From the NCBI GenBank assembly GCA_002633025.1, contig NMRB01001052.1, positions 73,326-137,325 on the forward strand: a stretch of DNA of 64,000 bases, read 5' to 3'. The stretch comes from Notospermus geniculatus. Taxonomy: Eukaryota > Nemertea > Pilidiophora > Heteronemertea > Lineidae. Position 1 is the stretch's first letter, and the number at the start of each line of letters is the position of its first letter. Below the pieces are notes generated by a model that saw only the letters and a list, made by a program, of their open reading frames with translations, made no database searches and was not told the origin of the DNA. This document shows, one piece after another, positions 32,912 to 42,716 of this stretch. The translations under genes and the position numbers were made by a program.

Positions 32912-33268
32912 CTGGGGTTTTGGTGGGGTTGGGATAGGTGGAAGTACAGCAACTCTCCACAACTGTACACTCGGTCCCAGTGTGTATCCGATGTCCTGGT
33001 CTCCTACACACTGGCACTTTCGGGGCTCAAAAGCCGTGAACACCATGGCACTCCACTGGGCTCCAGCCAATCACCACGCTTTCTCACTCATAATTCCCAC
33101 GAAAATTCCGCGGACCTAAGCGAAATGAGAAGTGCCCGTGCTGCCACCACGCGGGCTTCACGACTGGTAGTCTCTAAAAGAGCCAGATGCGGAGTGCGAC
33201 GTACCGAAGGGGTGAGCCCGTAGCGTCTGGCAAGCGAGACTACGCAACTGTAATTCCTTTTCTTTCAG

Positions 33269-36200
33269 AACCATGAAGTCCCTCTTCAGCGTCGTGTGCC
33301 TGACAGTCCTTGTTGGCATGGCAACTTCATGTTGTTTCCCATGTTGTTTCCCGGGTCAGATATCGGTTGATTTTACAGTGAGCATGAATTTCACGATGGC
33401 CCTTCATGTTGGTGAGAAAAGGCAAATGTCTGAGAGCCAGTCAATAAGTGCAAGGTAAGTAATACGACATGACCACGTGCTTCCACCTAATGAATAGAGC
33501 GCTGCAGGACTTTCCTGATGTGCCGCCCAGCAGGGCCGGATCCAGCCATCCCCCCCCCCCATTTTTGGCACAGCAGTGATTTTTTTTAGCAAGAAAAATT
33601 TAACCACATAAAAATTCACGTATTTTGCTCTCAGATGCCAGGAAAATGCATCTAAAAGCACTTAAAATTGTCAATTTTCTTCTGGGGGAGGCCCCACACC
33701 CCCTTACTTTGGGCATCGTGCTTTCGGTGCTTGCCACCTCCGTTGGGACGACTCTCTGAGCTACGCCCCCCCCCCCTTCTGTCAANNNNNNNNNNNNNNN
33801 NNNNNNNNNNNNNNNNNNNNNNNNNNNNNNNNNNNNNNNNNNNNNNNNNNNNNNNNNNNNNNNNNNNNNNNNNNNNNNNNNNNNNNNNNNNNNNNNNNNN
33901 NNNNNNNNNNNNNNNNNNNNNNNNNNNNNNNNNNNNNNNNNNNNNNNNNNNNNNNNNNNNNNNNNNNNNNNNNNNNNNNNNNNNNNNNNNNNNNNNNNNN
34001 NNNNNNNNNNNNNNNNNNNNNNNNNNNNNNNNNNNNNNNNNNNNNNNNNNNNNNNNNNNNNNNNNNNNNNNNNNNNNNNNNNNNNNNNNNNNNNNNNNNN
34101 NNNNNNNNNNNNNNNNNNNNNNNNNNNNNNNNNNNNNNNNNNNNNNNNNNNNNNNNNNNNNNNNNNNNNNNNNNNNNNNNNNNNNNNNNNNNNNNNNNNN
34201 NNNNNNNNNNNNNNNNNNNNNNNNNNNNNNNNNNNNNNNNNNNNNNNNNNNNNNNNNNNNNNNNNNNNNNNNNNNNNNNNNNNNNNNNNNNNNNNNNNNN
34301 NNNNNNNNNNNNNNNNNNNNNNNNNNNNNNNNNNNNNNNNNNNNNNNNNNNNNNNNNNNNNNNNNNNNNNNNNNNNNNNNNNNNNNNNNNNNNNNNNNNN
34401 NNNNNNNNNNNNNNNNNNNNNNNNNNNNNNNNNNNNNNNNNNNNNNNNNNNNNNNNNNNNNNNNNNNNNNNNNNNNNNNNNNNNNNNNNNNNNNNNNNNN
34501 NNNNNNNNNNNNNNNNNNNNNNNNNNNNNNNNNNNNNNNNNNNNNNNNNNNNNNNNNNNNNNNNNNNNNNNNNNNNNNNNNNNNNNNAGCTAAATTTTGT
34601 TTCAAGAACCAACCTTTATCTCGGCTCAAAGGACGCCTTTAGGTACCTTCCTTTAGCAAAGGTTGGGGCGTTTCAAGAACCTTCCTTCATTACAGGAAAT
34701 GCTTCATTTTGCCTTAATAAGGAGGCCTTTAAATGTGAGGTTACACTGGAGTGTCCAACTATGTGGTACGACCTTAATACAAGGGAAGTTAAAGTCTGGT
34801 TCTTGAATACCATTTGTTAAAGAAGCCTTTAGTAAAGGAACTCCTCAGTAAAGGAAGCCTCTTTAAAGGTCTACTTTAGGCCTATTTAAACGAGGGTTTT
34901 ATAATACGGGCCTATGTGTATGAAAAGAAAACGTGGCTATGCAAAATATCCATGGAAACATGCCGGGAAATCTGGTGGGCATTTACTTTGACTAAGGGTG
35001 TACATGCAATTTCATCGTTAGGAAACTATAATTCTGGATATTTCATTCGACAAAATCAATTCAATCATTTCAGCGCATCTCTTGACTTCACGAAGCAGAA
35101 GTTTTACCTATCGATCCCGCGATTCAAGGCCGAAGCTTTCCTCGACCTTAGTGGGGTAGGCAACGTTATTCTGTACATGGCCGTAGGAACAGGGGGCAGG
35201 TGGAAATAGAGCAGTCAGTGAGTTGACCAATAGGTGTCACTACGGCCCAATTCAATGCATATAGCGGACCCAGTCATTATTGATCTAGCAGCAATCACGT
35301 AGATTTTCCTGTACATTGGTCCGCTAGAACTTTGCTGCCATCTGTTGGCAATATGCGCGGCTGACTGCTCCTATTGATCAGGACCGGTATGTCAGTTTCA
35401 TTTCAAGTTTTAACCACTAGTGACACCTATTGAGGAAGTCAGCTCTAGGGTCCCCATTAGAGGATCAACACTCGGTGCTTCACCAGAGGCGTTTACCCGC
35501 AGGATAATCACACGCGTCCAACAGTCCTGCGTCTAAAGGTCCTTACACACCAAAAACGCGCGTTGAACGCCGCGGAAAACGCCGCAGTTTCGGCCCACAT
35601 ACAGGGGTCACACCTCCCGCGAGAAACGCTGCGGGAGGCGTGCATTTTTCGGGGCAAGCGCACCGGATAACTACAGAAGTTATTTCGGGCGGCGACGCGG
35701 CGGCGGGCGCCTGTCATTTTTTGCCGCGCGTCTTTGGTGTACCCCATTTATTGAAAATCCATTGAACTTATTTTCCCGGCGGTGAACGCGCGTCGTTTTT
35801 CGCCGTCGCGACCGGCGGCGCAGTTTTGGTGTGAAGGGGCCTTAAGTCGAAGAGGACAAAGGAAATGTTGAACGATCAGGCAGGCTTGTTGTCCAACACT
35901 TTTCTTTTGTCCTCCCACACTGAGGCCTGCTATCCATTGGCGCCGCGGAAACGCTCGAAAGCATTGTTTATTCCCGCGCCGTGACCAACGAAGCGAAAAC
36001 AGACAATGCATTCTTTCGAGCGTTTTCGCGAACGGAAACGCGCCAATGGAAAGCAGGCTTAAAGGCCCGTTTCCACTATAGCGGATTCCGCGGCGGTTTC
36101 CGCGGCGATTCTGAGGTGCAGTTTTCACAGGGCTTTGGATAATTCTTCGATGGTTTAACAATGCCTATTGATAATCCCAATGCCTGTGAAAACCGCTCCG

Positions 36201-39200
36201 CAAGACGCGGCGGAATCCGCTATAGTGGAAACGAGCCTTAACACGCAGACGCGGACGCGTGTGATCATCTTGTGGGTAAATTCCAGAGATCAGGCAGCAT
36301 ACAAAAAGCAGAACAATAGTTTTCTAAGCCTTTAATCTGTGTAAGGCCTGCTTTCCATTGGAGCGTTTTCGTGCGCGGAATTCTGTTCCGAAAAGTCGAC
36401 CCAATTCATTTTCACTTAGCCGTTTCCATGACCGCGTTTCGGGAATCGCGAGACAAGCGCGAGAGGATCGACTTTCTTTCCTCGGGAGCGAGAGGCCCGC
36501 GCGCGGTGAAAAAAGTCAATCTCAAATCGCCTTTTTTTTGCTCGCACCTGCCTGCTTTCCATTGGAGCGTTTCCGCGTGCGGAATTCTGCGCGGAAAAGT
36601 CGATCCAATCCATTTTCATTGGCTGTTTCCATGAAAGCGTTTTGGCAATCGCGAGATCAGCACGAGGGGATCGACTTTGCTTTCTCGCGAGCGAGAGGCC
36701 CGCGCGCGGGAAAAAAAGTCGATGTCGAATCGACTTTTTTTCCAACTGGAACATGGGGTCATATGAATAAAGAGTAGCAAATGCTTTTACTTGAATTTTG
36801 CAGTACNCTGCGCAATTGCCATGCTTCATGAGGGATTTGAATCTCCCCCTCCTTCATTGCGCGAGTCAAGACACATACTTTCATATTGGACGAGTAAACA
36901 AGAATTAGAACGACGCTCTGGGTGTACTCAACAGTGTGTCTCATTTCATAATGCAGTCATTACCCAGCAAAACTTAACGCGGTATTCATTCTGCCCTTTG
37001 TTATTAACCAGTAATACAACGATCTTATTCATATTCATACGGAGGCTTGTCCTAAAGCCTGATGTGAACCAATCACGAGCTGCACGTTGCCAGACGTTGC
37101 ATATTATCAAGGTTACGTTCACCACCGCAGCGCCACTCTGGTGGAAAATGACGGCGTAACCAATCACATTCCAGGTTACAAGCTGAACGTAACCTAACGT
37201 TCATTATAAGTAACTGTACCGTCCACTTTAGTCTTTTACCTAATTCGGCGCAAACCTTCTGTATCGTAACGCGTGAATGGAAACGGTTACAAAACTCGCA
37301 GACGTCTCGCTTGCCTCCGCGCTTGTAAATCGCACGCGGAATCGCTCCAATGGAAAGCAGGCCTAAGGCCTGCTATCCACTGGCGTTTGAATCTGTTTGT
37401 ACGCTGATTAGGCTACACACCCTTTGTGAATATGGCCCTTTATCTTTTCTGTAGAAAGGCGATGGAAAAGTGACAGCAGTCGCGATGCACCAAGGGCCAG
37501 AAGGTCCACGGATGCAGTGCGATTCGGGCACCATCAACGGAAAGATCGGAAAATCTTGGCAATGCCTTCTTGGTATGTATTTGGTATTTTCAGCATCATT
37601 AGTGTTCCACATGAGAATTACGATACTCTATTCAGATGTAGCCTACACAGATCCTGCCACATCATCGTCCGTGGGGTTCAAATTCAGTCCTGTTGTATCA
37701 TACGATCAACTATAAAGTCAGAATTCAACAAAATTTGCACTAAATATGCAAAAGGTCTTGCCTATCATATGAAAGAGAACGGGAATCTGTTGACGTTTAA
37801 ACAGATACCGTCCACATTTTTAAAATGCTGTTTTTGTAAGTTAAACCTATGTATGATTCCTAACATGTTAAATAACAGAAAAGTTCATTGAATACCTCCC
37901 AGTAATCGAACATTTACTGGTGTCAAGTGCAAGTGCTTTTATAGAACTTTTATATTCGTGTGGTTTTGTTCCAGATAATGACATTTTTACGGAGCTGGGT
38001 GGAGATTACCTCATCTACCTACCCCCCAAGGTTTATGGACTGGTATCAATGATGCAGAACGCGTGTTTCCCCAACACCGCGGAGGTTGAGTACGTTAGGA
38101 ACGACTCGTATTGTAAGGAATTTTTCACATTATGTTTCGGTGCCCAAATCAAGGCCTTCATGGGCAGTGCAACTCTACATGTAGTTCTTTACAGTCCTTA
38201 TGTCAAGGGGAAGTTGATTCAGCTACAGAACGACATATTGACCAACGGCAGCAGTGTCTGCCATGAACGATCACAAGGCCATTTTTTACAGCTTTTTAAA
38301 GGGACTCGCCAGGCAGCTAGCTACTCGGCCCATCACAGATGGCGCTAGCAACTGACAAGAACTGGTTTGGGCATAAACGTTGATGTTTAGTGTATTTTAC
38401 TTGCAATACTTCTCTGAGTTAGATTCTCATGTCAACCAATCGGTGCAATGAGCACATCAAAATGCCTATGATGAGGCTGCCTGAAGGATCCCTTTAATAC
38501 TTTCATCCTCTTTCAGCCTTGACAACGATTTCTCTCCGCTTCGAGGTCACCAACTTTGACGACAAAATTGTGGACGAAACTGTCTTTAAGCCATTGTGCA
38601 AAGCGACGCCAAGAAAAGGTCCTCCCTTTACGGTACGGAGATGGTCTTGCTTTAGTTCATTTAAATTTTGTCACATGATTTCCAAGCTTTTTCCACAAAT
38701 TACCAAAGTAGGATACCGGTATATGAAATGGTCCATGGCCCGCATGTGCTCACCCGTTTGGACACAATAGTATAATGACAGAGAGAGGAACATGTCAGTT
38801 AATGAGCAATCTGGGTCAAGTCATTCCCCAGTTGCAGGACTTCAATGATTTTCAGTTGATGCCACCTGGCGGCCATATTGGATTCCGATCGGGCAAAAAC
38901 TTCACATGCACATAAAGGTCATCTAGAGGGAGCCACATAGCACATTTGAGCGCTCTGGGTCAAGTCGTTCCTGATTTATAGCACATTTGATGATTTTCGG
39001 GTTACGCCACCTGGCGACCATATTGTAAGTTTAATCAGGCCGAAATTTGACGTGCTTGTAAAGGTAATCTAGAGGGAGGTAAATATCAAGTTTGAGCACT
39101 CTGGGTCAAGCCGTTCCTGAGTTATAGCACTTGGATGGTTTTCAGGTTACGCCACCTTGTTGCCATATTGGATGTCCGATCGAGCCGAAACTCGGTATTT

Positions 39201-40202
39201 TTGAAGGTACCCCTCTAATACATGTTTATACAAAATATGAAGACGCTCGGTAAAATAATGAAGAACTGTGGCAGTTTTATTACTTTTGTAGAACTTTGAC
39301 CTCTGTGACCTTGAAAAGTAGGTCAAATCAAAAACCCGTTATATATGTTATGTGTCCTAATTAGATACACCTATGATAAAAATGTGGAGATGATCCAGTC
39401 AGTAGTTCAGGTGTTATTGCACTTTTTGTTTTTTTTGTTTTGGCCACCTGGAGGCCAAGCCAAGAATCGAATCGGACCGAAACTTGGTGTCATAGGTCAT
39501 CTGACCTAGGGGTATATATGTACCAAGTTTCAGATCAATAGCTCCACCGGTTACGAAACGTGCCCTGCTAACGGACGCCGACGATGGACGACGACGACGA
39601 CGGACGCTGCGCCACGAGAAAAGCTCATGGGTGAGCTATATAAATTCGAACATTACCCGACATTCACGTTTTAAAACGTTTCAAATTACAGTTCTTAAGC
39701 CGAGACAGCCTCCTCAAAGGGTAAAGCAGGGAATCCGCCTGTGATTTTCAACCTGATTTTGCTTTGCGACTTGCTTTGCAACTGGGCGCTCGATCGCCGT
39801 GGTGGACCCGCTAATGGCGAAGATGTGGTCAGGTTCAGGTTGGCGACCCGACCGGTATCAGTTCCTTGCGGTCGTATTCAATCGCATGTAGCAGGTTGCA
39901 AAGCAAGTCGCAAAGCAGTAAATCAGCAGTGGATTCCTAGCTTAAGGAACTTCGAAAACGGTTGGGATACGCGTAATGTTATACCGCAGAACACGCTATC
40001 GCAGTATACATACGTCTGATTTTCAAGTTCCCCATTTCTTCAGATTCCAACGCCAAACGAGTTGGTGCGTGATATCACTAGGGAACCCGGAGATCGACGT
40101 CCTAATCCGGGTCCGGAGAACCCGGAGGAGTCGGCGGAAGAGGCCTCCCCGGAGAGTGATGAGGGTGATGATGATGATGGCGACAAGAAAAAGAAAAAAT
40201 AG
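33269..40202 (+). CDS. Six-exon secreted protein gene, ependymin-related-like
   Basis: Coding exons: 33,273-33,454; 35,074-35,155; 37,455-37,572; 37,975-38,112; 38,517-38,632; 40,044-40,202. Every intron is GT-AG and every junction keeps frame (phases 2, 0, 1, 1, 0), giving 264 residues. That agreement is the main evidence that the gene is real. Residues 1-19 are a signal peptide (MKSLFSVVCLTVLVGMATS) followed by a cysteine-rich CCFPCCF. The middle is beta-rich: SLDFTKQKFYLSIPRF, MQC and WQC. Then come KVYGLVSMMQNACFP and, near the end, SLRFEVTNFDD and VFKPLC. The layout of a YD-x-QR-like stretch, C(F/Y)P and a terminal F-x-P-x-C resembles ependymin-related (EPDR/MERP) proteins, secreted glycoproteins that are often multiplied in marine invertebrates. 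The last exon adds a Pro/Glu/Asp-rich tail ending GDDDDGDKKKKK, unusual for that family. An acceptor just before the ATG implies a non-coding upstream exon. Gene model: strong; family: moderate. Confidence 0.7.
33273..33454 (+). CDS. Secreted protein gene, coding exon 1
   Basis: Acceptor TTCTTTCAG ends at 33,268; the ATG is five bases in; GTAAGT donor at 33,455. Encodes the signal peptide and CCFPCC motif; ends in phase 2. Confidence 0.75.
33545..33785 (+). repeat. Poly-C dispersed repeat, copy 2 (intron 1)
   Basis: Shares TTTGCTCTCAGAT, CCAGGAAAATGCATCTAAA and the G/C runs with 4,274-4,437 in opposite orientation, plus a TTCTGGGGGAGG segment as in 20,985 and 21,800. It ends at the N gap. 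Confidence 0.75.
33786..34587. other. Assembly gap (802 N) in intron 1
   Basis: Run of N. A missing coding exon here is unlikely because exons 1 and 2 already join in phase. Confidence 0.99.
34588..34912. repeat. Right part of a MITE truncated by the gap
   Basis: Internally repetitive (AAAGGAAGCCTCTTTAAAGG, CCTTTAGTAAAGGA, AAGAACCTTCC) and ends TATAATACGGGCC, the complement of a common GGCCCGTATTATA MITE terminus. Confidence 0.5.
35074..35155 (+). CDS. Secreted protein gene, coding exon 2
   Basis: Acceptor CAATCATTTCAG, donor GTAGGC. One leading base completes the split Ser codon from exon 1; 27 codons, DFTKQKFYLSIPRFKAEAF; ends in phase 0. Confidence 0.7.
35217..35445. repeat. Inverted-repeat element (intron 2)
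   Basis: CAATAGGTGTCACTA at 35,228 pairs with TAGTGACACCTATTG ending at 35,432. A single arm plus TTTTAACCACTAGTGACACC also occurs at 59,005-59,030, together with the following CTAGGGTCCC. Confidence 0.75.
35537..35842. repeat. MITE, 306 bp, TAA duplication (intron 2)
   Basis: AGGTCCTTACACACCAAAA and TTTTGGTGTGAAGGGGCCT are the inverted ends; TAA at 35,534-35,536 and 35,843-35,845. GC-rich with repeated CGCCGC. Confidence 0.85.
35922..36059. repeat. MITE-like inverted repeat (intron 2)
   Basis: AGGCCTGCTATCCATTGGCG pairs with CGCCAATGGAAAGCAGGCT; inner arms CGCTCGAAAGCATTGT and ACAATGCATTCTTTCGAGCG. Confidence 0.8.
36063..36238. repeat. MITE, 176 bp, TAA duplication (intron 2)
   Basis: AGGCCCGTTTCCACTATAGC and GCTATAGTGGAAACGAGCCT, flanked by TAA at 36,060-36,062 and 36,239-36,241; the stem contains GGATTCCGC. 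Confidence 0.88.
36345..37363. repeat. Composite MITE, 1,019 bp, TAA duplication (intron 2)
   Basis: GGCCTGCTTTCCATTGGAGC and its complement at the right end; TAA at 36,342-36,344 and 37,364-37,366. The left part contains a direct duplication of about 204 bp (units starting near 36,347 and 36,551, both CCTGCTTTCCATTGGAGCGT). Long GC-rich frames here in several directions are by-products. Confidence 0.82.
37455..37572 (+). CDS. Secreted protein gene, coding exon 3
   Basis: Acceptor TCTTTTCTGTAG, donor GTATGT. 39 codons plus one base, including GDGKVTAVAMHQGPEGPRMQ and the WQC cysteine; phase 0 in, phase 1 out. Confidence 0.75.
37975..38112 (+). CDS. Secreted protein gene, coding exon 4
   Basis: Acceptor GGTTTTGTTCCAG, donor GTAAGG. 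Encodes DNDIFTELGGDYLIYLPP, KVYGLVSMMQNACFP and VEYVRNDSY. The frame stays open beyond the donor, but only this donor also gives a sensible join to exon 5. Confidence 0.72.
38517..38632 (+). CDS. Secreted protein gene, coding exon 5
   Basis: Acceptor CATCCTCTTTCAG, donor GTACGG. Encodes LTTISLRFEVTNFDDKIVD and VFKPLCKATPRKGPPFT, matching the C-terminal ependymin-like pattern; ends in phase 0. Confidence 0.7.
38810..39290 (+). repeat. Three-unit tandem repeat, about 145-bp period (intron 5)
   Basis: Units begin near 38,850, 38,993 and 39,139 (GATTTTCAGTTGATGCCACC, GATTTTCGGGTTACGCCACC, GGTTTTCAGGTTACGCCACC). Each carries a CATATTGGA/AGGCCGAAA/AAAGGT-ATCTAGAGGGAG/CTCTGGGTCAAG series. It continues into family B and recurs at 44,340-44,700. 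Confidence 0.75.
39290..39640 (+). repeat. Dispersed repeat family B, copy 2 (intron 5)
   Basis: GAACTTTGACCTCTGTGACC and GAAAAGTAGGTCAAATCAAA are inverted at 3.84 kb; ends with GACGACGACGACGACGG-type simple sequence and AGAAAAGCTCATGGGTGAGC. Confidence 0.75.
39728..39945. repeat. Inverted-repeat element (intron 5)
   Basis: GGAATCCGCCTG...TTTGCGACTTGCTTTGCAAC pairs with GTTGCAAAGCAAGTCGCAAA...CAGTGGATTCC. Confidence 0.75.
40044..40202 (+). CDS. Secreted protein gene, terminal coding exon 6
   Basis: Acceptor CCCATTTCTTCAG; 52 codons then TAG at 40,200-40,202. Encodes IPTPNELVRDITREPGD, a Pro/Glu-rich stretch and the acidic GDDDDGDKKKKK end. An AATAAA lies at 40,385-40,390, inside the retrotransposon remnant that follows. 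Confidence 0.68.
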   Translation: MPTPNELVRDITREPGDRRPNPGPENPEESAEEASPESDEGDDDDGDKKKKK

Positions 40203-40299
40203 GATGCGCCCTAAAAGGCATAATGTGCTAGGTAGGCCTACCTGTGAACCCCACCGCTAACTGTAATACACTGAATACAATGAGTGATTTCTAAAGATT

Positions 40300-40985
40300 G
40301 GTCAGATTATGATCGAAGAGGTCGATCACTTTAACTTCCTTGGTCTCGTCCTTCAGAAATCCTTACACTGGTCATTCCATACTAAATAAATTTCCTTTAA
40401 AATGTCAAGAGCTGTTGGCATACTGAATCGACCCAAGCTATTTCTACCACGCAGGACACTCTTAACCCTTTACCATTCTCTCATAACCCCACACCTAAAC
40501 TACCACCTGCTGTCTTGGGGCTACAATAAGCAAGACATCCTGAAGCTCCAGAAAAAATCGATCCGTATAATTAATTAGTGGCAGTAATTTCCTATCACAC
40601 ACTGAACCTTTATTTAAAAATCTGAAAATACTCTCTAACTGATATTCATTCCTACATCCAGATGAAATTTCTATATAGATACTTCCATGACGACCTACCT
40701 GACTACTTTCTACATAACTCCTTTCAAACGAACGCCGATATCCATCCTCACAACAGCCGTAATAGACAGAATCTAGTTATTCCACTTTGTAAACATAATT
40801 TCGCTATGCAAAGACCTCTATACAGTATCGTTGCTATCTTTAACTCCTTACCAAATCTTGTCTCTGAAAAAAATTTTACTCACAGTCTACACGGTTTTCT
40901 AATGTACTATAAGAATTATTTACTTGGATTGTACAGTAATCTATGCACCATTGAAAACTGTTATGTTTGCAAGCGTTGAATGTTT
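40300..40985 (+). pseudogene. Decayed non-LTR retrotransposon, reverse transcriptase C-terminal part
   Basis: Plus-strand translation across two or three frames gives FLGLVLQKSLHWSFHT, then MSRAVGILNRPKLFLPRRTL, LTLYHSLITPHLNYHLLSWG and LKLQKKSIRII. This is the thumb and post-RT region typical of CR1/L2/Jockey-type elements. A longer open piece (40,662-40,979) encodes MKFLYRYFHDDLPDYFLHN and continues to KNYLLG. Stops and frame changes show it is dead; the 5' part is absent. Confidence 0.8.
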
Positions 40986-41124
40986 AGTGCCATCTTTTAA
41001 TACTTACTCTGAATATATACACATCTTTTCCCCTTTTTGACATCATTTTATTAGTTCTATACTTATAACTTTTTCTTGTAACAGTGTACTTCCTTTAAAG
41101 GGACTAGGGAAATTTTTTCAAGCT

Positions 41125-41450
41125 TAGCTTAATGTTAGTCTTTCATGATAAATTCCCACCGTCAATTCACTTTTTCAATTAAGTGTTAATTACTGGCACC
41201 CAGACAAATCAGTCATCACCACACCATGGAGTATTCACCACGTCACTGGGAACCTATCGCTGTATGTATTGTATGGAGCAAGCTTGTACTCTATTATGTT
41301 GATTAGGTTCCCAGTGACGTGGTGAATGCTCCATGGTGTGGTGATGACTGATTTGCCTTGGTGCCAGTAATTAACACTTAATTGAAAAAGTGAATTGACG
41401 GTGGGAATTTATCATGAAAGACTAGCATTTTGTAATAACCGAAGCTTGAA
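41125..41450. repeat. High-identity fold-back element
   Basis: Arms of about 140 bp separated by only some 40 bp: CATGATAAATTCCCACCGTC, GTTAATTACTGGCACC, CACGTCACTGGGAACCTA and their complements. It lies exactly where the Ty3/gypsy fragment is cut off. Confidence 0.88.
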
Positions 41451-41456
41451 AATTGA

Positions 41457-42058
41457 GAACTAGATTGCATTTGCTGAAACCCAGTTTGGCTCAAGAGGTT
41501 GAGAATAGGCAAACTGCTATGAAAGTTCACTTTGACAGACACAGGAAACTTGAGCGATATTTTGAGGTTGGAGATCGTGTTAGAGTAAAGAACACACAAA
41601 CTAAGTCCAAGTTAGACAAATGGTTACTTGGTGTGGTTGTTAGGGTCAACGGTCCTAGGAACTACGTTGTGGAAGTTGGCTCCACTGAGAAGTTGGTGCA
41701 TGGCGACCATATGATTAGGGCTGATGGTGATCAGAGTTTTGATAATCAAAAGGATCTTGAGTCTGAACAGGATTTGATTGAAATTCCTGGATTCACTTCT
41801 CATGCGTCTGAGTTGGTGGCTCCGGTAACTCCATCTTTGGTAGTGCCACCTGGTGTGAAGAACAGTCCAACTGTCACAACTTCTCTTGGTGGTTCCTCAG
41901 ATATTGGTATTAGTATGTCACCAAAGGGTAGTACCGGTAGTACTGCTGCAACTCCTAAGGTTACCGCTCCGAAGAGATCGCCTTTTGTTGTACCCAATCC
42001 TCCTGTTTTGAGGAGATCCGAGAGGATTAGAAAACCTTTGGTGAAGCCATCTATGTAA
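41457..42058 (+). pseudogene. Ty3/gypsy-like polyprotein, C-terminal fragment
   Basis: The frame stays open for about 200 codons to the TAA at 42,056. It reads LRTRLHLLKPSLAQEVENRQ-like sequence, then YFEVGDRVRVKN, WLLGVVVRVNGPRNYVVEV and HGDHMIRA. These match the integrase C-terminal (GPY/F-like) domain of Ty3/gypsy elements, where it binds DNA. A Pro/Ser/Thr-rich tail ends RRSERIRKPLVKPSM. Everything upstream (gag, protease, RT, integrase core) is missing, replaced by the fold-back element. Followed at 42,105 by a purine tract and at 42,119 by the LTR, so polarity and class agree. Confidence 0.85.
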
Positions 42059-42104
42059 GTGAACTGTTCGGTTGTCAGGAAAAAAAACATAAGGGAAAGC
42101 TCAC

Positions 42105-42118
42105 TTAAGGGAAGGCAG
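42105..42118 (+). promoter_or_regulatory. Polypurine tract
   Basis: TTAAGGGAAGGCAG directly precedes the LTR start TGTAATAT; this is the usual plus-strand primer position. Confidence 0.7.
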
Positions 42119-42324
42119 TGTAATATATTCATATTATGTGACATCATAGAATATGTGGATATTCCTCTTTAAGTGTACACTCCTGTATTTTACATGTCCC
42201 CTTTAAGTTGGCGTGCATGCGCATTCAGAATAAAAAGTGTTTGTGAACTAGAAGCCATTGTCGACTTCTTCATTCGACAGATCCTGTCTCTAGCCTAGTA
42301 GGAGGGCTGGCTAGAAATATTACA
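42119..42324 (+). repeat. LTR of the Ty3/gypsy-like element (3' copy), 206 bp
   Basis: Begins TGTAATAT and ends ATATTACA, perfect 8-bp inverted LTR termini. An AATAAA polyadenylation signal lies inside near 42,230. No 5' LTR in the window. Confidence 0.78.
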
Positions 42325-42715
42325 GTCTCCATAGCCATAAATTCTAATCCCGCGCTGAACAATAAAACCAGACTTTGAGGGGGACTTTGATTCCTGTCAC
42401 ACCGGTCCTTTTCCAGTCTGTTTGCCCCTAGTTATCCGGATACGACAACTCAACAGGTAAATTTGATCTATTTTCACGGACAGAATCTGAGAAAAAATCC
42501 GTGTGCCAGTGAACCTCGCTTCAGGCGGCGCTGTAATAATCCGACTGATTTGGCTGTGATAATTTCTGAATAAAGTATTATGTATGATTGATCCTAACTT
42601 CAACATGGGCAAAGTGCCAGGCCTGTGCAACGGACACCATAAAGTGAACACAATGAATATACCACAAACAACAATATTTATCAGGGGCAGTTTGCAAAAA
42701 ATGTGTTAAAACAAA
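42325..42715. other. Unassigned sequence
   Basis: Nothing recognised between the LTR and the next MITE. Confidence 0.4.
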
Positions 42716-42716
42716 A

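Noticed and set aside
34916-35209. 97-codon plus-strand frame containing YEKKTWLCKISMETC
   Set aside because: Only 35,074-35,155 is bounded by splice sites in phase with the neighbouring exons; the upstream part has no acceptor and begins at a MITE end.
36358-37159. Several 60-140 codon frames on both strands
   Set aside because: They lie inside the GC-rich 1-kb MITE with inverted and direct repeats; frames in all directions are expected there.
38113-38348. Extension of exon 4 frame past 38,112
   Set aside because: The GTAAGG donor at 38,113 gives the correct phase for exon 5 and a continuous family-like C-terminus; the extension does not.
38810-39290. Regularly spaced repeats considered as a CRISPR-like array
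   Set aside because: Units are about 145 bp, diverged, contiguous and in a eukaryotic intron; no spacer structure.
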